Positions 1 to 7,523 of a stretch of 21,353 nucleotides of DNA are shown piece after piece; position 1 is the first letter of the stretch, and each line of letters starts with the position of its first letter. Origin of the DNA: JABIEQ01 sp964516055 (GTDB lineage Bacteria; Patescibacteriota; Patescibacteriia; Magasanikbacterales; UBA922); NCBI GenBank assembly GCA_964516055.1, contig CAZEYK010000014.1, positions 1 to 21,353 of the forward strand. Reading direction: 5' to 3'. Under the pieces are notes generated by a model. That model did not search any database, had not been told where the DNA came from, and saw nothing but the letters and a program-made list of their open reading frames with translations. The translations under genes and the position numbers were made by a program.

Positions 1-15
1 CTAATAGATAATGAT

Positions 16-531
16 ATGAAACGTATATCAACATCAATGTATATTGCAACACTAGAGAGAATCATGGTGGTGTCTCTTGTCTGTACACTATTAGCGCTTT
101 CAAATATTCAAGTCGTCCAGTCTGAAAATATTCCGCTTCCACGAGAAGCAAGACCGCTATCGTTCAGAATACATCCAAAGTCTTCTTTTCCCCACTCAGA
201 TAGTGCCGAACCAAAAAAAGAAAAATGGGTTGTCGTGAGTGCCTATTCTCTCGACCCGGGGCAAACAGATGATACCCCTTGTATTCCTGCAAATGGAGAA
301 GATTTATGTAAATTGAGGGAGCAAAAAGGATTTCATGATACCATCGCCGCAAATTTTTTACGCATGGGAACTCAAGTAAAAATACCAGAGCTCTATGGAA
401 ACAAGGTGCTCGTTGCGAGAGACCGCATGAATACTAGATACAACGGCACCAACAGAATTGATTTACTCTTAGATTCTCGTGAAGAAGCCATTAAATTTGG
501 CATCAAATACGTCAAGCTAGAAATATACTAA
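16..531 (+). CDS. Secreted 3D-domain (double-psi beta-barrel) protein
   Basis: This is a 171-residue protein with an N-terminal hydrophobic segment (about residues 17-36, MVVSLVCTLL onward) that should act as a signal peptide or anchor, followed by a polar linker. The C-terminal half (about residues 70-171) has the three-aspartate signature of the 3D domain: TDDTP, then ARDRMN, then NRIDLLL, ending with the usual EEAIKFGIKYVKLEIY-like tail. The 3D fold is related to the barrel of MltA lytic transglycosylases and is found in cell-wall proteins, so a role in peptidoglycan cleavage or binding outside the membrane is likely. Enzymatic activity is inferred, not shown. The start is uncertain: the frame is open to the window edge, and ATGs at 16, 37 and 64 are all possible. 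No Shine-Dalgarno is visible. A hairpin terminator follows 16 nt after the stop. Confidence 0.8.
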   Translation: MKRISTSMYIATLERIMVVSLVCTLLALSNIQVVQSENIPLPREARPLSFRIHPKSSFPHSDSAEPKKEKWVVVSAYSLDPGQTDDTPCIPANGEDLCKLREQKGFHDTIAANFLRMGTQVKIPELYGNKVLVARDRMNTRYNGTNRIDLLLDSREEAIKFGIKYVKLEIY

Positions 532-546
532 TACAAAAAGAAATAG

Positions 547-585
547 AAAAAACACCGCAAGTTACATAAGCGGTGTTTTTTTATT
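547..585. terminator. Bidirectional Rho-independent terminator
   Basis: The arm AAAAACACCGC (548-558) pairs with GCGGTGTTTTT (570-580) around an 11-nt loop. The T-tract follows on the plus strand and an A-tract precedes, so the hairpin works both ways. It ends the 3D-domain gene on the plus strand and the tRNA-Cys transcript on the minus strand. Confidence 0.85.
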
Positions 586-599
586 TTAGGTATCGATTG

Positions 600-671
<72 letters not shown>

Positions 672-687
672 ATGGAAAAATGTTCAA

Positions 688-715
688 TGAGGAAGTCTGT
701 CCATCTCAGACCTCA
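688..715. other. Bulged stem-loop upstream of tRNA-Cys
   Basis: TGAG and GTCTG (688-699, with a short bulge) pair with CAGAC and CTCA (707-715) around a 7-nt loop. It lies 17 bp upstream of the tRNA-Cys 5' end in the minus orientation, so it could sit in the precursor leader. Its function is unknown. Confidence 0.35.
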
Positions 716-767
716 GTTTATTTTTGAATTTTTCAATAAAGCGAGACAACAATACCATATACGACCC

Positions 768-796
768 TTTTTTTCAAGAGCACTCTATGATAGGAT
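768..796 (+). promoter_or_regulatory. Probable leaderless promoter of polA
   Basis: An extended -10, TGATAGGAT (788-796), ends 9 nt before the polA ATG. Seventeen bases upstream of the -10 hexamer lies a T6 run (768-773) as a weak -35. With this geometry transcription would start at or just before the ATG. The AGGA inside the -10 could instead be read as a Shine-Dalgarno, but its spacing is long. Confidence 0.5.
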
Positions 797-805
797 GCAA
801 TCAAT

Positions 806-3502
806 ATGCCAAATAAAAAAACATTTATTATCATTGATGGACATGCCATCATCCATCGTGCTTATCACGCACTCCCCCCGCTAACGGTAAAAGACGGAAC
901 CATGGTAAACGCCGTATTTGGGTTTAGCTCAATGTTGCTAAAAGTTATTACCGAATTTTCGCCAACATACCTGGCCGTCAGTTTTGATGTGGGCGGCGGT
1001 ACGTTTCGTGATGAAATTTATGAAGAGTATAAGGCAACAAGAGAAAAAGCCGACCAAGAACTGTACGATCAAATTCCTTTGGTTTATGACGTGGTCAACG
1101 CGTTCAATATTCCAATTTATGAACAAAAAGGGTTTGAAGCAGACGATGTCATCGGAACTCTCGCCAAAACGATTAAACAAAAAAATAAAGATATTCAAAC
1201 AATCATTGTAACGGGAGATCAAGACTTGCTGCAACTTGTTGATGACAATATAACGGATGTATATCTTTTGCGAAAAGGAGTATCAGACTTTACCTTATTT
1301 AACGAGAAAGCCGTCAAAGAAAAATTTGGCTTTGGACCGGAGCATATTGTTGACTATAAAGCCCTCAAGGGGGATAGCTCAGATAACATCCCAGGTGTCC
1401 GTGGTATTGGCGATAAAACGGCCAAGGAATTAATTCATTCTCTTGGAACAATTGAAAATATATATAAAGAATTAGAAAAATCGTCATCAGCAAAACGAGA
1501 AGAACTCAAAGCATCAGTAATAAAAAAACTTATCGAAGGGAAAGACAATGCCTTCATGAGCAAAGATCTCGCTACTATTAGACAAGATGTAAAAAAGTTG
1601 GGATTTTCTTTTCAAGATTGTATAACCAAAGAATTCAATGCGTCAGATGTAGAAGAGTTATTCAAAAAATTTGAGTTCTATTCGCTTATCAAACGACTCC
1701 CTGGGAAAAAGTATGTATCAGAAACTAGTGAAAAAAATACAACGACATACACCTCCCCAACAGTGATGGTGCTGGACGGGGCTTCGTTGTCTTCGTTTAT
1801 AGAAATAGTAAAAAAAGAAACGCAATTTGTTGTCCGAGAGGTATTAGGAGGAACGGATGTTCTCACCAGTCCCCTTGTCGGATTTGTCTTTGCCACACAA
1901 AAACATACGTATAGTGTTGATATACAACAGTTGTCAAAAGACGAAAACAACCAACTATTTTCATTATTTACGCAACCAAACATTACCCTTGTTGGGCACG
2001 AACTTAAACAGCTGGTAAAAGTATTATCCCTCAGAAACATCATCGTAAAAAATAAATTATTTGATTGCAAAATCGCATCATACATTACCAATGCTTCAAC
2101 TCGTGCCCATGAATTGCGAAGCATTGTTTTGCGAGAACTTGGGATAGATCTTCCTGAACAATCCACACAACAATCATTGTTTGGTCAAGATAGACAGTTC
2201 ATCGCCAATGAAATATATTTTTTGCAAGAGATAAAAGAACGATATCAAGTTCAACTAAAGGAACAGCAGTGCGAAGACGTATTTTGGAATATTGAAATGC
2301 CACTTATTCCAGTATTAGCCACAATGGAGATTAACGGTATCTTTGTCGACACAGCATTACTCTCTGAGTTATCAGTAACCGCAGAAAAGACAATACAGAG
2401 AATACAAAAAAAAATTTGGGAAGAAGCAGGAAAAGAGTTTAATGTGTCTTCTTCACAACAACTTCGCGATATTTTGTTTGAAACATTGGATCTTCCTACG
2501 ACGGGAATTAAAAAAGGAAAAACAGGCTATTCTACCGCTGCCAGTGAATTAGAAAAACTCAAAGGGTTACACCCTATCATTACGCTTATTGAGCAATTTC
2601 GTGAAACAGAAAAATTACGAAACACATATATAGATGTCCTTCCAAAACTTATTCATCCCGCAACAAAACGTATTCATACGTCGTTCAATCAAACCGTCGC
2701 TGCAACTGGTCGTCTATCGAGTTCAGATCCAAACATGCAAAATATCCCAATTAGAACCAAACTCGGTCGACAGGTTCGTGATGCCTTTATTGCCGAGCCC
2801 GGACACACCCTTGTCGCCGCAGATTATTCACAAATAGAATTACGGATCGTCGCGGCATTAGCAAAAGATGCTACGATGCAAGATATCTTTGCCAAAGGAA
2901 AAGATATCCATACCGCAACGGCAGCGGCCATTAACGGCATTCCTCTTGAAGAAGTAACAAAAGATATGCGTCGCGCAGCAAAAGAAGTGAATTTTGGTGT
3001 CCTTTATGGCATGGGGCCATTTGGATTGGCTGCTCGGACAGGTATTTCACAGTGGCAAGCAAAGGAATTTATTCAAAAATATTTTGAAAATTTTTCCAGT
3101 GTAAAAACCTATCTTGAAAACACACTCAAACAAGCAAAAAAAACGGGATATGTTGAAACATACTTTGGCAGAAGAAGAAATATTCCTGAGTTATCTGCAA
3201 GTAACCATCAAGTCAAAAATGCAGGAGAACGGATGGCCATAAATATGCCTGTCCAAGGAACTGCCGCCGACATCATGAAAATAGCTATGGTTGCCGTTCA
3301 AGAGTGGATCACAAAAACATATAAACACGACGAAGTAAAATTACTGTTACAAGTACACGATGAATTGGTCTTAGAAGTACAAAAAGGAAAAGAACAAGAA
3401 GTCGCAAAAAAAGTGGAAGAAATAATGGAGCATGTTGTGACGTTCGATGTCCCTATTGAAGTGGATACAAATACAGGAAAACGGTGGGGAAAGTTGAAAT
3501 AA
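806..3502 (+). CDS. polA: DNA polymerase I, proofreading domain degenerate
   Basis: This 898-residue family A polymerase fills gaps and removes RNA primers during replication and repair. The N-terminal 5'-nuclease domain is intact: D113/D114 in EADDVIGT, D138/D140 in GDQDLL, and D190/D193 in GDSSDNIPG. The polymerase domain has motif A DYSQIELR (D673), the O-helix with R722, K726, F730 and Y734 (the spacing of E. coli R754/K758/F762/Y766), and motif C VHDELV (D852, E853). The middle 3'-5' exonuclease region (roughly 310-490) has lost its metal ligands. The DxE site is replaced near VVREVLGG, and the Exo II segment reads GHELKQLVKVL in place of the N-xxx-D pattern. The enzyme should therefore lack proofreading, as Taq polymerase does. 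F730 predicts discrimination against dideoxynucleotides. A MazG-like gene follows 6 bp downstream. Confidence 0.97.
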   Translation: MPNKKTFIIIDGHAIIHRAYHALPPLTVKDGTMVNAVFGFSSMLLKVITEFSPTYLAVSFDVGGGTFRDEIYEEYKATREKADQELYDQIPLVYDVVNAFNIPIYEQKGFEADDVIGTLAKTIKQKNKDIQTIIVTGDQDLLQLVDDNITDVYLLRKGVSDFTLFNEKAVKEKFGFGPEHIVDYKALKGDSSDNIPGVRGIGDKTAKELIHSLGTIENIYKELEKSSSAKREELKASVIKKLIEGKDNAFMSKDLATIRQDVKKLGFSFQDCITKEFNASDVEELFKKFEFYSLIKRLPGKKYVSETSEKNTTTYTSPTVMVLDGASLSSFIEIVKKETQFVVREVLGGTDVLTSPLVGFVFATQKHTYSVDIQQLSKDENNQLFSLFTQPNITLVGHELKQLVKVLSLRNIIVKNKLFDCKIASYITNASTRAHELRSIVLRELGIDLPEQSTQQSLFGQDRQFIANEIYFLQEIKERYQVQLKEQQCEDVFWNIEMPLIPVLATMEINGIFVDTALLSELSVTAEKTIQRIQKKIWEEAGKEFNVSSSQQLRDILFETLDLPTTGIKKGKTGYSTAASELEKLKGLHPIITLIEQFRETEKLRNTYIDVLPKLIHPATKRIHTSFNQTVAATGRLSSSDPNMQNIPIRTKLGRQVRDAFIAEPGHTLVAADYSQIELRIVAALAKDATMQDIFAKGKDIHTATAAAINGIPLEEVTKDMRRAAKEVNFGVLYGMGPFGLAARTGISQWQAKEFIQKYFENFSSVKTYLENTLKQAKKTGYVETYFGRRRNIPELSASNHQVKNAGERMAINMPVQGTAADIMKIAMVAVQEWITKTYKHDEVKLLLQVHDELVLEVQKGKEQEVAKKVEEIMEHVVTFDVPIEVDTNTGKRWGKLK

Positions 3503-3508
3503 AAAAGT

Positions 3509-3817
3509 ATGGTTGATCTAAAAAAAATACAAAAAGAAATATACCAGAACAAAATTAACAAAGGATTTAATACCACTGATGTTAATTTAGAATTTTGTTT
3601 GGCATATGAAGAACTTGCTGAAGCATTTCATGCCTACCATAGAAAAAAAAATGATCTTGGCGAAGAACTGGCCGATGTTGCTATTTATTTGTTAAGTATT
3701 GCAGAAATACTCGGAGTAGATTTTGAACAAGAGTTGCTCAAAAAAATAGAAAAAAATAAAAAGCGGGAGTATATAAAAATCGAGGGGGTATTCACACGGA
3801 TAAAAGAAGCAGAATAA
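3509..3817 (+). CDS. MazG-like NTP pyrophosphohydrolase
   Basis: This 102-residue all-alpha protein has the paired metal-binding motifs of the MazG/dUTPase superfamily: E35-xx-E38 in EELAEA and E53-xx-D56 in EELADV, separated by a short helical hairpin. Members hydrolyse nucleoside triphosphates, often damaged or non-canonical ones, to monophosphate and pyrophosphate. It is a single-domain, MazG-like or RS21-C6-like size, so the substrate cannot be assigned. The ATG lies 6 bp after the polA stop with no Shine-Dalgarno or promoter between, so the two are almost certainly cotranscribed. A nucleotide-pool cleaning enzyme beside a polymerase that cannot proofread is a sensible pairing, though that link is inference. 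Its stop codon lies inside the terminator stem. Confidence 0.8.
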   Translation: MVDLKKIQKEIYQNKINKGFNTTDVNLEFCLAYEELAEAFHAYHRKKNDLGEELADVAIYLLSIAEILGVDFEQELLKKIEKNKKREYIKIEGVFTRIKEAE

Positions 3818-3847
3818 ATAAACCGGCAATATGCCGGTTTATTTATT
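3813..3847. terminator. Perfect 15-bp bidirectional terminator
   Basis: The arm AATAAATAAACCGGC (3813-3827) pairs perfectly with GCCGGTTTATTTATT (3833-3847) around the loop AATAT. It lies between the convergent polA-mazG and DUF1003 genes, and overlaps the mazG-like stop codon and the last codons of DUF1003. Confidence 0.85.
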
Positions 3848-4276
3848 TACTGTTTTTTTTGATTTTGTTCGCAGCGATCTGACCAATGTTTTTATTTCTT
3901 CCAAATCTTTTTTAATATCTTGGATTTCTCGTTCAGCTCTTCTATTTACCGCATAATCATACTTTGCTACTATGCGATCTCTCTCTCCTTCTCTGTTTTG
4001 ACTCATCATAATAATTGGCGCTTGAAAAGTCGCAAGAGAAGACAAAAAAAGATTTAATAAAATAAATGGGTATGGATCCCAGCGAAGAGAAAGAGCCACA
4101 ATATTAACGATCATCCAGGCAATAAGGAAAAGGGCGAACAAAATAATAAAGGTCCAGCTCCCCATAAACAAGGTTAATCGATCTGATGCACGCGCACCAA
4201 AAGAAATATTTTTTTTAGGAGCAATCATGGGATGCTCATCAGGGAGATTTTTTTTCATTTGTTTTGTGACAGGCAT
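3839..4276 (-). CDS. DUF1003 membrane protein
   Basis: The protein has 145 residues from the chosen ATG. An amphipathic N-terminus is followed by SDRLTLFMGSWTFIILFALFL, the typical start of DUF1003, and by two membrane helices (about residues 40-62 and 70-90) joined by the conserved W-D-P-Y-P-F-I-L-L-N turn. A basic, coiled-coil-prone cytoplasmic tail (ERDRIVAKYDYAVNRRAE and onward) completes the family pattern. Function is unknown; members are inner-membrane proteins widespread in bacteria. A longer frame begins at 4354, but its first 26 codons run through a terminator hairpin and past a good promoter, so the ATG at 4276 (MPVTKQMKKN) is preferred. This gives a leaderless transcript. Confidence 0.85.
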   Translation of the reverse strand: MPVTKQMKKNLPDEHPMIAPKKNISFGARASDRLTLFMGSWTFIILFALFLIAWMIVNIVALSLRWDPYPFILLNLFLSSLATFQAPIIMMSQNREGERDRIVAKYDYAVNRRAEREIQDIKKDLEEIKTLVRSLRTKSKKTVNK

Positions 4277-4286
4277 AATACTAAGA

Positions 4287-4315
4287 AGTATAACATATCT
4301 TACATAAACAAAAAA
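4287..4315 (-). promoter_or_regulatory. Leaderless promoter of the DUF1003 gene
   Basis: On the minus strand the extended -10 TGTTATACT (plus positions 4287-4295) ends 10 nt before the ATG. Seventeen bases upstream lies a T6 run (4310-4315), which is also the U-tract side of the neighbouring terminator hairpin. Confidence 0.55.
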
Positions 4316-4347
4316 CCACCTACAGTAGTTTGCAGATGGTTTTTTGT
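4308..4347. terminator. Long hairpin terminator between the GC-rich ORF and DUF1003
   Basis: The arm ACAAAAAACCA (4308-4318) pairs with TGGTTTTTTGT (4337-4347). Inner pairing of CTACA/TGCAG type extends the stem. On the minus strand the U-tract follows the hairpin, so it should end transcripts from the GC-rich ORF at 4468-5085. Confidence 0.7.
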
Positions 4348-4376
4348 TTGTCATGTTCTCTAAAAAATTTGAATTT

Positions 4377-4411
4377 CGTCGTCATGTTGAAACAGATTCA
4401 ACATGACGACG
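4377..4411. repeat. Perfect 15-bp inverted repeat (REP-like palindrome)
   Basis: CGTCGTCATGTTGAA (4377-4391) and its exact complement TTCAACATGACGACG (4397-4411) flank the loop ACAGA. It has the look of dispersed REP-like palindromes of the GTCAT-x-x-TGAA type. It sits at the junction between native AT-rich sequence and the GC-rich ORF. Too few T residues follow for a classical terminator. Confidence 0.75.
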
Positions 4412-4467
4412 CTCCCTTTGTGAAAAGTGCCGGAAGAAAAAATGCGTCCGGCTCGCCTCAATTGGGG

Positions 4468-5085
4468 TTAGTTGGGAGGTGACCAGCTCACACCGATCAG
4501 GCCGCCACGTGGCGTGAAGATCGTGGCGGCTTCAGGGTCCCAGGGCATCCAGTTGGCGCTGAGCGTCAGCCCCGTTGATCCGATGGCATACGTCACCATC
4601 AAACCGGAACCAACGAAGCGTCGGCCATGGATGCCCAACGCCAGTCCACCGACCACGGGCATTGAAGTGGTGTGATCGTACCACAGGCCTGGCTCACCAG
4701 AGTTGTCCCCCTCCATGACCGTCAGTGAGCTGATGTACTCATTACCGAGCCACACCGACGCGCCGTAGCGCTCAGCCAGTTCGCCGCTGAGTGACTGAAC
4801 TCCCATCGACAGCGAGAGCGAGAGCCAGGGCTTCGGCGCCCACGTCGGCCCGGCGTAGATCTCCGAAAAAACCTGTGTCGTCAGTGCGAAGAACGATGCC
4901 CCGAGGGGGGGCGAACCCTCAAACGTGTGCATCATCCCTCCGGAGATGATAGGGACAGTGTCGGCGGTCTGCACCTCCGACGTGATGAAGAACCCTCCCG
5001 TCTGTGCCTCGGCGTTGTTGATGTTCAACACGAAAGCGGTGATGAGGATGAAGGCGGCGATGAGAAAACTGAAAATGCGGTTCAT
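4468..5085 (-). CDS. Secreted GC-rich protein of unknown function, probable recent acquisition
   Basis: This protein has 205 residues. A clear signal peptide (MNRIFSFLIAAFILITAFVL, then NINNAEA-Q) gives likely cleavage after AEA. The mature part is rich in Gly, Ser, Trp and aromatic residues, with alternating polar and hydrophobic stretches such as LSLSLSMGVQSLSG and GLTLSANWMPW. That pattern suggests a small beta-barrel or beta-rich outer-membrane-like protein, but I do not recognise the family. Codon third positions are mostly G or C, unlike every neighbour. It alone in the window has a strong Shine-Dalgarno, GAGGAGG 6 nt before the ATG at 5085, which is why that start is preferred over an upstream ATG at 5151. 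It has its own promoter and lies beside a perfect palindrome. Horizontal transfer is the simplest reading; assembly chimerism is less likely. Confidence 0.75.
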   Translation of the reverse strand: MNRIFSFLIAAFILITAFVLNINNAEAQTGGFFITSEVQTADTVPIISGGMMHTFEGSPPLGASFFALTTQVFSEIYAGPTWAPKPWLSLSLSMGVQSLSGELAERYGASVWLGNEYISSLTVMEGDNSGEPGLWYDHTTSMPVVGGLALGIHGRRFVGSGLMVTYAIGSTGLTLSANWMPWDPEAATIFTPRGGLIGVSWSPPN

Positions 5086-5107
5086 GATGTGCCTCCTCGG
5101 CAGTAAT

Positions 5108-5126
5108 GGGAGTCTATGTAGCTCCC
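5108..5126 (-). other. Small leader hairpin upstream of the GC-rich ORF
   Basis: GGGAG (5108-5112) and CTCCC (5122-5126) can pair in the roughly 60-nt leader of the minus-strand transcript, upstream of the Shine-Dalgarno. A regulatory role is possible but unsupported. Confidence 0.3.
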
Positions 5127-5151
5127 CGTTAGAGAACATATTACCGTGCAT

Positions 5152-5180
5152 AGCCTAGCAAAAAAACAAAGAAAAGTCAA
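5152..5180 (-). promoter_or_regulatory. Promoter of the GC-rich ORF
   Basis: On the minus strand TTGACT (5175-5180) is followed after exactly 17 bp by TAGGCT (5152-5157), preceded by TGC as an extended -10. The start would fall near 5145, giving a leader of about 60 nt. This differs from the leaderless layout of neighbouring genes. Confidence 0.5.
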
Positions 5181-5253
5181 TAGTGTCACTAGACAAATGA
5201 TGACATATTGTGTATGATAAATTTGGCTGTATTTAAAGCTTTTTTAGTAATTA

Positions 5254-5272
5254 TATCATCATTAACATGATA
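5254..5272. promoter_or_regulatory. Candidate operator palindrome before the TrmB-type gene
   Basis: TATCAT and ATGATA, separated by 7 bp, form a dyad ending a few bases before the ATG at 5277. TGTCA-N12-TGACA lies further upstream (about 5184-5205). Either could be an autoregulatory site; support is weak. Confidence 0.3.
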
Positions 5273-5276
5273 AAAT

Positions 5277-6443
5277 ATGCTTATTAAAGATCTCCGACAA
5301 TTTGGGTTCAGTAAAAATATGGCGGCCATTTATTTGTCCATGTTTGATAAAGCAGAGACAAAAGCCGGTGAGATTATTCGTTCCACAGGGCTTCACCGTA
5401 ATATTGTCTATACCGGATTGCAAAAATTAGAAGAAAAAAAACTTATTACCAAAACAAATAAAAGCGGTGTCGCTAGCTACAAAGTGCTTAATCCGGAACG
5501 GCTCCTTGGGGAGCTAGATAACAAAAAGAAACTTGCGGAACAAATTATTGAAGAATTAAAGTCAAAACAACCACACCACACACAAGAGATCATTGTGCAT
5601 GAAGGAGTAGAAGAAATAAGAAAAAACGAACTCCAATTATATACACGTACAAAAAAAGGAGACGTACTAAGATATTTAGGAATCTCTCCATATTGGCATA
5701 CGGTCATGGGAACTCGGCTCAGAAAAAAAGCTATTGAAATACAAAATAAAAATGGATTTGAGCTACGGGCACTTAGTGGATTTATTGATGATCAAGAAAG
5801 TAATTATGTCGCAGCAACAAAAAATCTCACAACATTTAAAATTATTCCAGACATTACATCAAGAGAAGTAGAAACCATTATTGCAAATGATAGAATTATT
5901 ATAAAAACATTTGTCGAACCATTTTCTGTTATTGAAATTGTAAATAGCAATGTTGTGAAAGTATATCGTGAACATTTTGACGCGCTTTGGAATCAAGAAG
6001 TTCAAACATATGTTGGGTGGGGTCAATTGCACACGTTATATTATGAAAAAATACTTCCTTCACTGAAGCCTGGCGATACAAAATATGTTATTGGTGCGGG
6101 ATATGGTGAAAAAAATAATAACGATAACATCGCAAATTTTTATACCACGATCAATAATCTAACCATAAAAAAAGGAGTAAAGAAAAAAGTACTTTTTCAT
6201 GCACGATTTAAAGACATCGTAGATGAATCTCGTGCGGCATTGATAAGTACCAATCAGAATTATTTTATTGTTCGGTATCTTCCTGATTCATATTATACGC
6301 CAGTAGAGATTCATATTTCTCCAGAGTACGTATTTGTACTTGTGTGGGGAGACAAACCGGTCGCCACGCTATATGAAAACAAGGATGTACGAGAAAGTTT
6401 TCAAAAACAATTTACTCTTCTTTGGGATATTGCTACACAATAG
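5277..6443 (+). CDS. TrmB-type transcriptional regulator with two sensor-like halves
   Basis: This 388-residue protein begins with a TrmB-type winged helix-turn-helix (about residues 1-70: MLIKDLRQFGFSKNMAAIYL, then IIRSTGLHRNIVYTGLQKLEEKKLI). A short coiled coil (80-105) and two related C-terminal modules follow. The first (about 110-240) ends VVKVYREHFDALW (W238) and the second (about 245-388) ends VRESFQKQFTLLW (W383), so the effector part appears to be an internal duplication. TrmB proteins bind DNA as dimers and respond to sugars or other ligands in archaea; ligands of patescibacterial members are unknown. No Shine-Dalgarno is seen. It lies divergent from the GC-rich ORF and 56 bp upstream of holA, which has its own promoter. 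Confidence 0.8.
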   Translation: MLIKDLRQFGFSKNMAAIYLSMFDKAETKAGEIIRSTGLHRNIVYTGLQKLEEKKLITKTNKSGVASYKVLNPERLLGELDNKKKLAEQIIEELKSKQPHHTQEIIVHEGVEEIRKNELQLYTRTKKGDVLRYLGISPYWHTVMGTRLRKKAIEIQNKNGFELRALSGFIDDQESNYVAATKNLTTFKIIPDITSREVETIIANDRIIIKTFVEPFSVIEIVNSNVVKVYREHFDALWNQEVQTYVGWGQLHTLYYEKILPSLKPGDTKYVIGAGYGEKNNNDNIANFYTTINNLTIKKGVKKKVLFHARFKDIVDESRAALISTNQNYFIVRYLPDSYYTPVEIHISPEYVFVLVWGDKPVATLYENKDVRESFQKQFTLLWDIATQ

Positions 6444-6472
6444 TTGATTATTATACAAAGAATCCGTATTAT
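6444..6472 (+). promoter_or_regulatory. Promoter of holA
   Basis: TTGATT (6444-6449) and TATTAT (6467-6472) are separated by exactly 17 bp. The expected start near 6479 leaves a leader of about 20 nt before the ATG at 6500. Confidence 0.55.
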
Positions 6473-6499
6473 ATAGGACTATAGTAGTAGTACCATTAT

Positions 6500-7468
6500 A
6501 TGATCATCTTCCTCCACGGCAAAGATACCTATCGCAGCAAACAGCACCGAAAAAAACTCGTTGCAAAATTTGTTCGTGAAAGGGATCTTCAGAAATTTAA
6601 TACCACCATCATCGATTGTGAAAAAGAAGATTCACACACCATATTAGAACAAGTAATTGCTTTTCCTTTCCTTTCCGAAAAGCGAATGATTGTGCTTGAA
6701 CAGCTTCTCGCCTCTAAACACAAAGAACTACAAAAGACAGTATTAGAAAAAATAAAAAACAATGCACTTCCAGAAGAAAATATTGTCATTTTTTGGGAAA
6801 AAGAAGGAAAATATAAAACAAAACTTGCCAAAGAATTATTTGCTCAATTACAAAAAGAGCAATATGCTCAGGAGTTTGCAGAATTATCTGGCACACGCCT
6901 TGCACAGTGGATATCACAAGAAGTAACACAAAACAATGCAAACATTGATGTTCGTGCCACACAGTATTTGGCACAAAACATTGGAGCAAATACATGGCAA
7001 ATGGCAACAGTACTTGCTCAGTTGAGTGCCTATGCTGATGACAAACCAATTACTGAAGAAATGGTAAAATTATTTATTGAAAAAAAAGAAGACGACAACA
7101 TTTTTAATTTAGTTGACGCCATTTTATCCAAACAACATCAGCAGGTATTTGCCATGATTACCGAGCAATATAAATCGGGCAAAGATGCACAGTACATATT
7201 TGCCATGATTGTGAGACAAATTAAAATTCATACTCAAATAAAAGATTTAATAGACAGGACAGGAGAAACACAACACAGCAGTATTGCAAAACAACTAGGA
7301 ATTCATCCGTTTGTTGTAAAAAAAACACTTCCCCAGCTGAACCGGTATACAATGAAAACGCTTATCAATATATACCAAGAATTATTACGTTTTGATACAA
7401 AAGTAAAAACAGGACAAGGAGATGCACAAACGCTATTGAGCATTTTTGTAGGGAGACATTGTATATAG
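6500..7468 (+). CDS. holA: DNA polymerase III delta subunit
   Basis: This 322-residue protein matches the delta subunit of the clamp loader, which opens the beta sliding clamp. It begins with the typical MIIFLHGKDTYRSKQ segment. An AAA+-like N-terminal domain follows, with PFLSEKRMIVLEQ and NIVIFWEKEGKYKTKLAK. A helical middle (GTRLAQWISQEVTQ, NIGANTWQMATVLAQL) leads to the C-terminal collar domain (DDNIFNLVDAILSKQHQQVF, IFAMIVRQIKIHTQIKDL, HPFVVKKTLPQL). The delta subunit normally lacks a functional Walker A motif, as here. Length is close to the family norm. It has its own promoter and a strong terminator, and converges with rpsT, an arrangement close to the holA-rpsT neighbourhood seen in many bacteria. 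Confidence 0.93.
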   Translation: MIIFLHGKDTYRSKQHRKKLVAKFVRERDLQKFNTTIIDCEKEDSHTILEQVIAFPFLSEKRMIVLEQLLASKHKELQKTVLEKIKNNALPEENIVIFWEKEGKYKTKLAKELFAQLQKEQYAQEFAELSGTRLAQWISQEVTQNNANIDVRATQYLAQNIGANTWQMATVLAQLSAYADDKPITEEMVKLFIEKKEDDNIFNLVDAILSKQHQQVFAMITEQYKSGKDAQYIFAMIVRQIKIHTQIKDLIDRTGETQHSSIAKQLGIHPFVVKKTLPQLNRYTMKTLINIYQELLRFDTKVKTGQGDAQTLLSIFVGRHCI

Positions 7469-7472
7469 CAAC

Positions 7473-7512
7473 AAAAAAATACGCTATCAACATATGGATA
7501 GCGTATTTTTTT
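7473..7512. terminator. Bidirectional terminator between holA and rpsT
   Basis: AAAAAAATACGCTATC (7473-7488) pairs perfectly with GATAGCGTATTTTTTT (7497-7512) around an 8-nt loop. The tracts suit both strands, so it ends holA on the plus strand and rpsT on the minus strand. Confidence 0.9.
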
Positions 7513-7523
7513 ATAGAGTTTAA

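Noticed and set aside
1678..2166. Minus-strand open frame of 162 codons inside polA
   Set aside because: It is antisense to the PolA exonuclease-like region and is a Ser/Thr/Asn-rich shadow with no recognisable domain.
4277..4354. N-terminal extension of the DUF1003 gene
   Set aside because: It crosses a terminator hairpin and a leaderless promoter, and the added residues do not fit the family.
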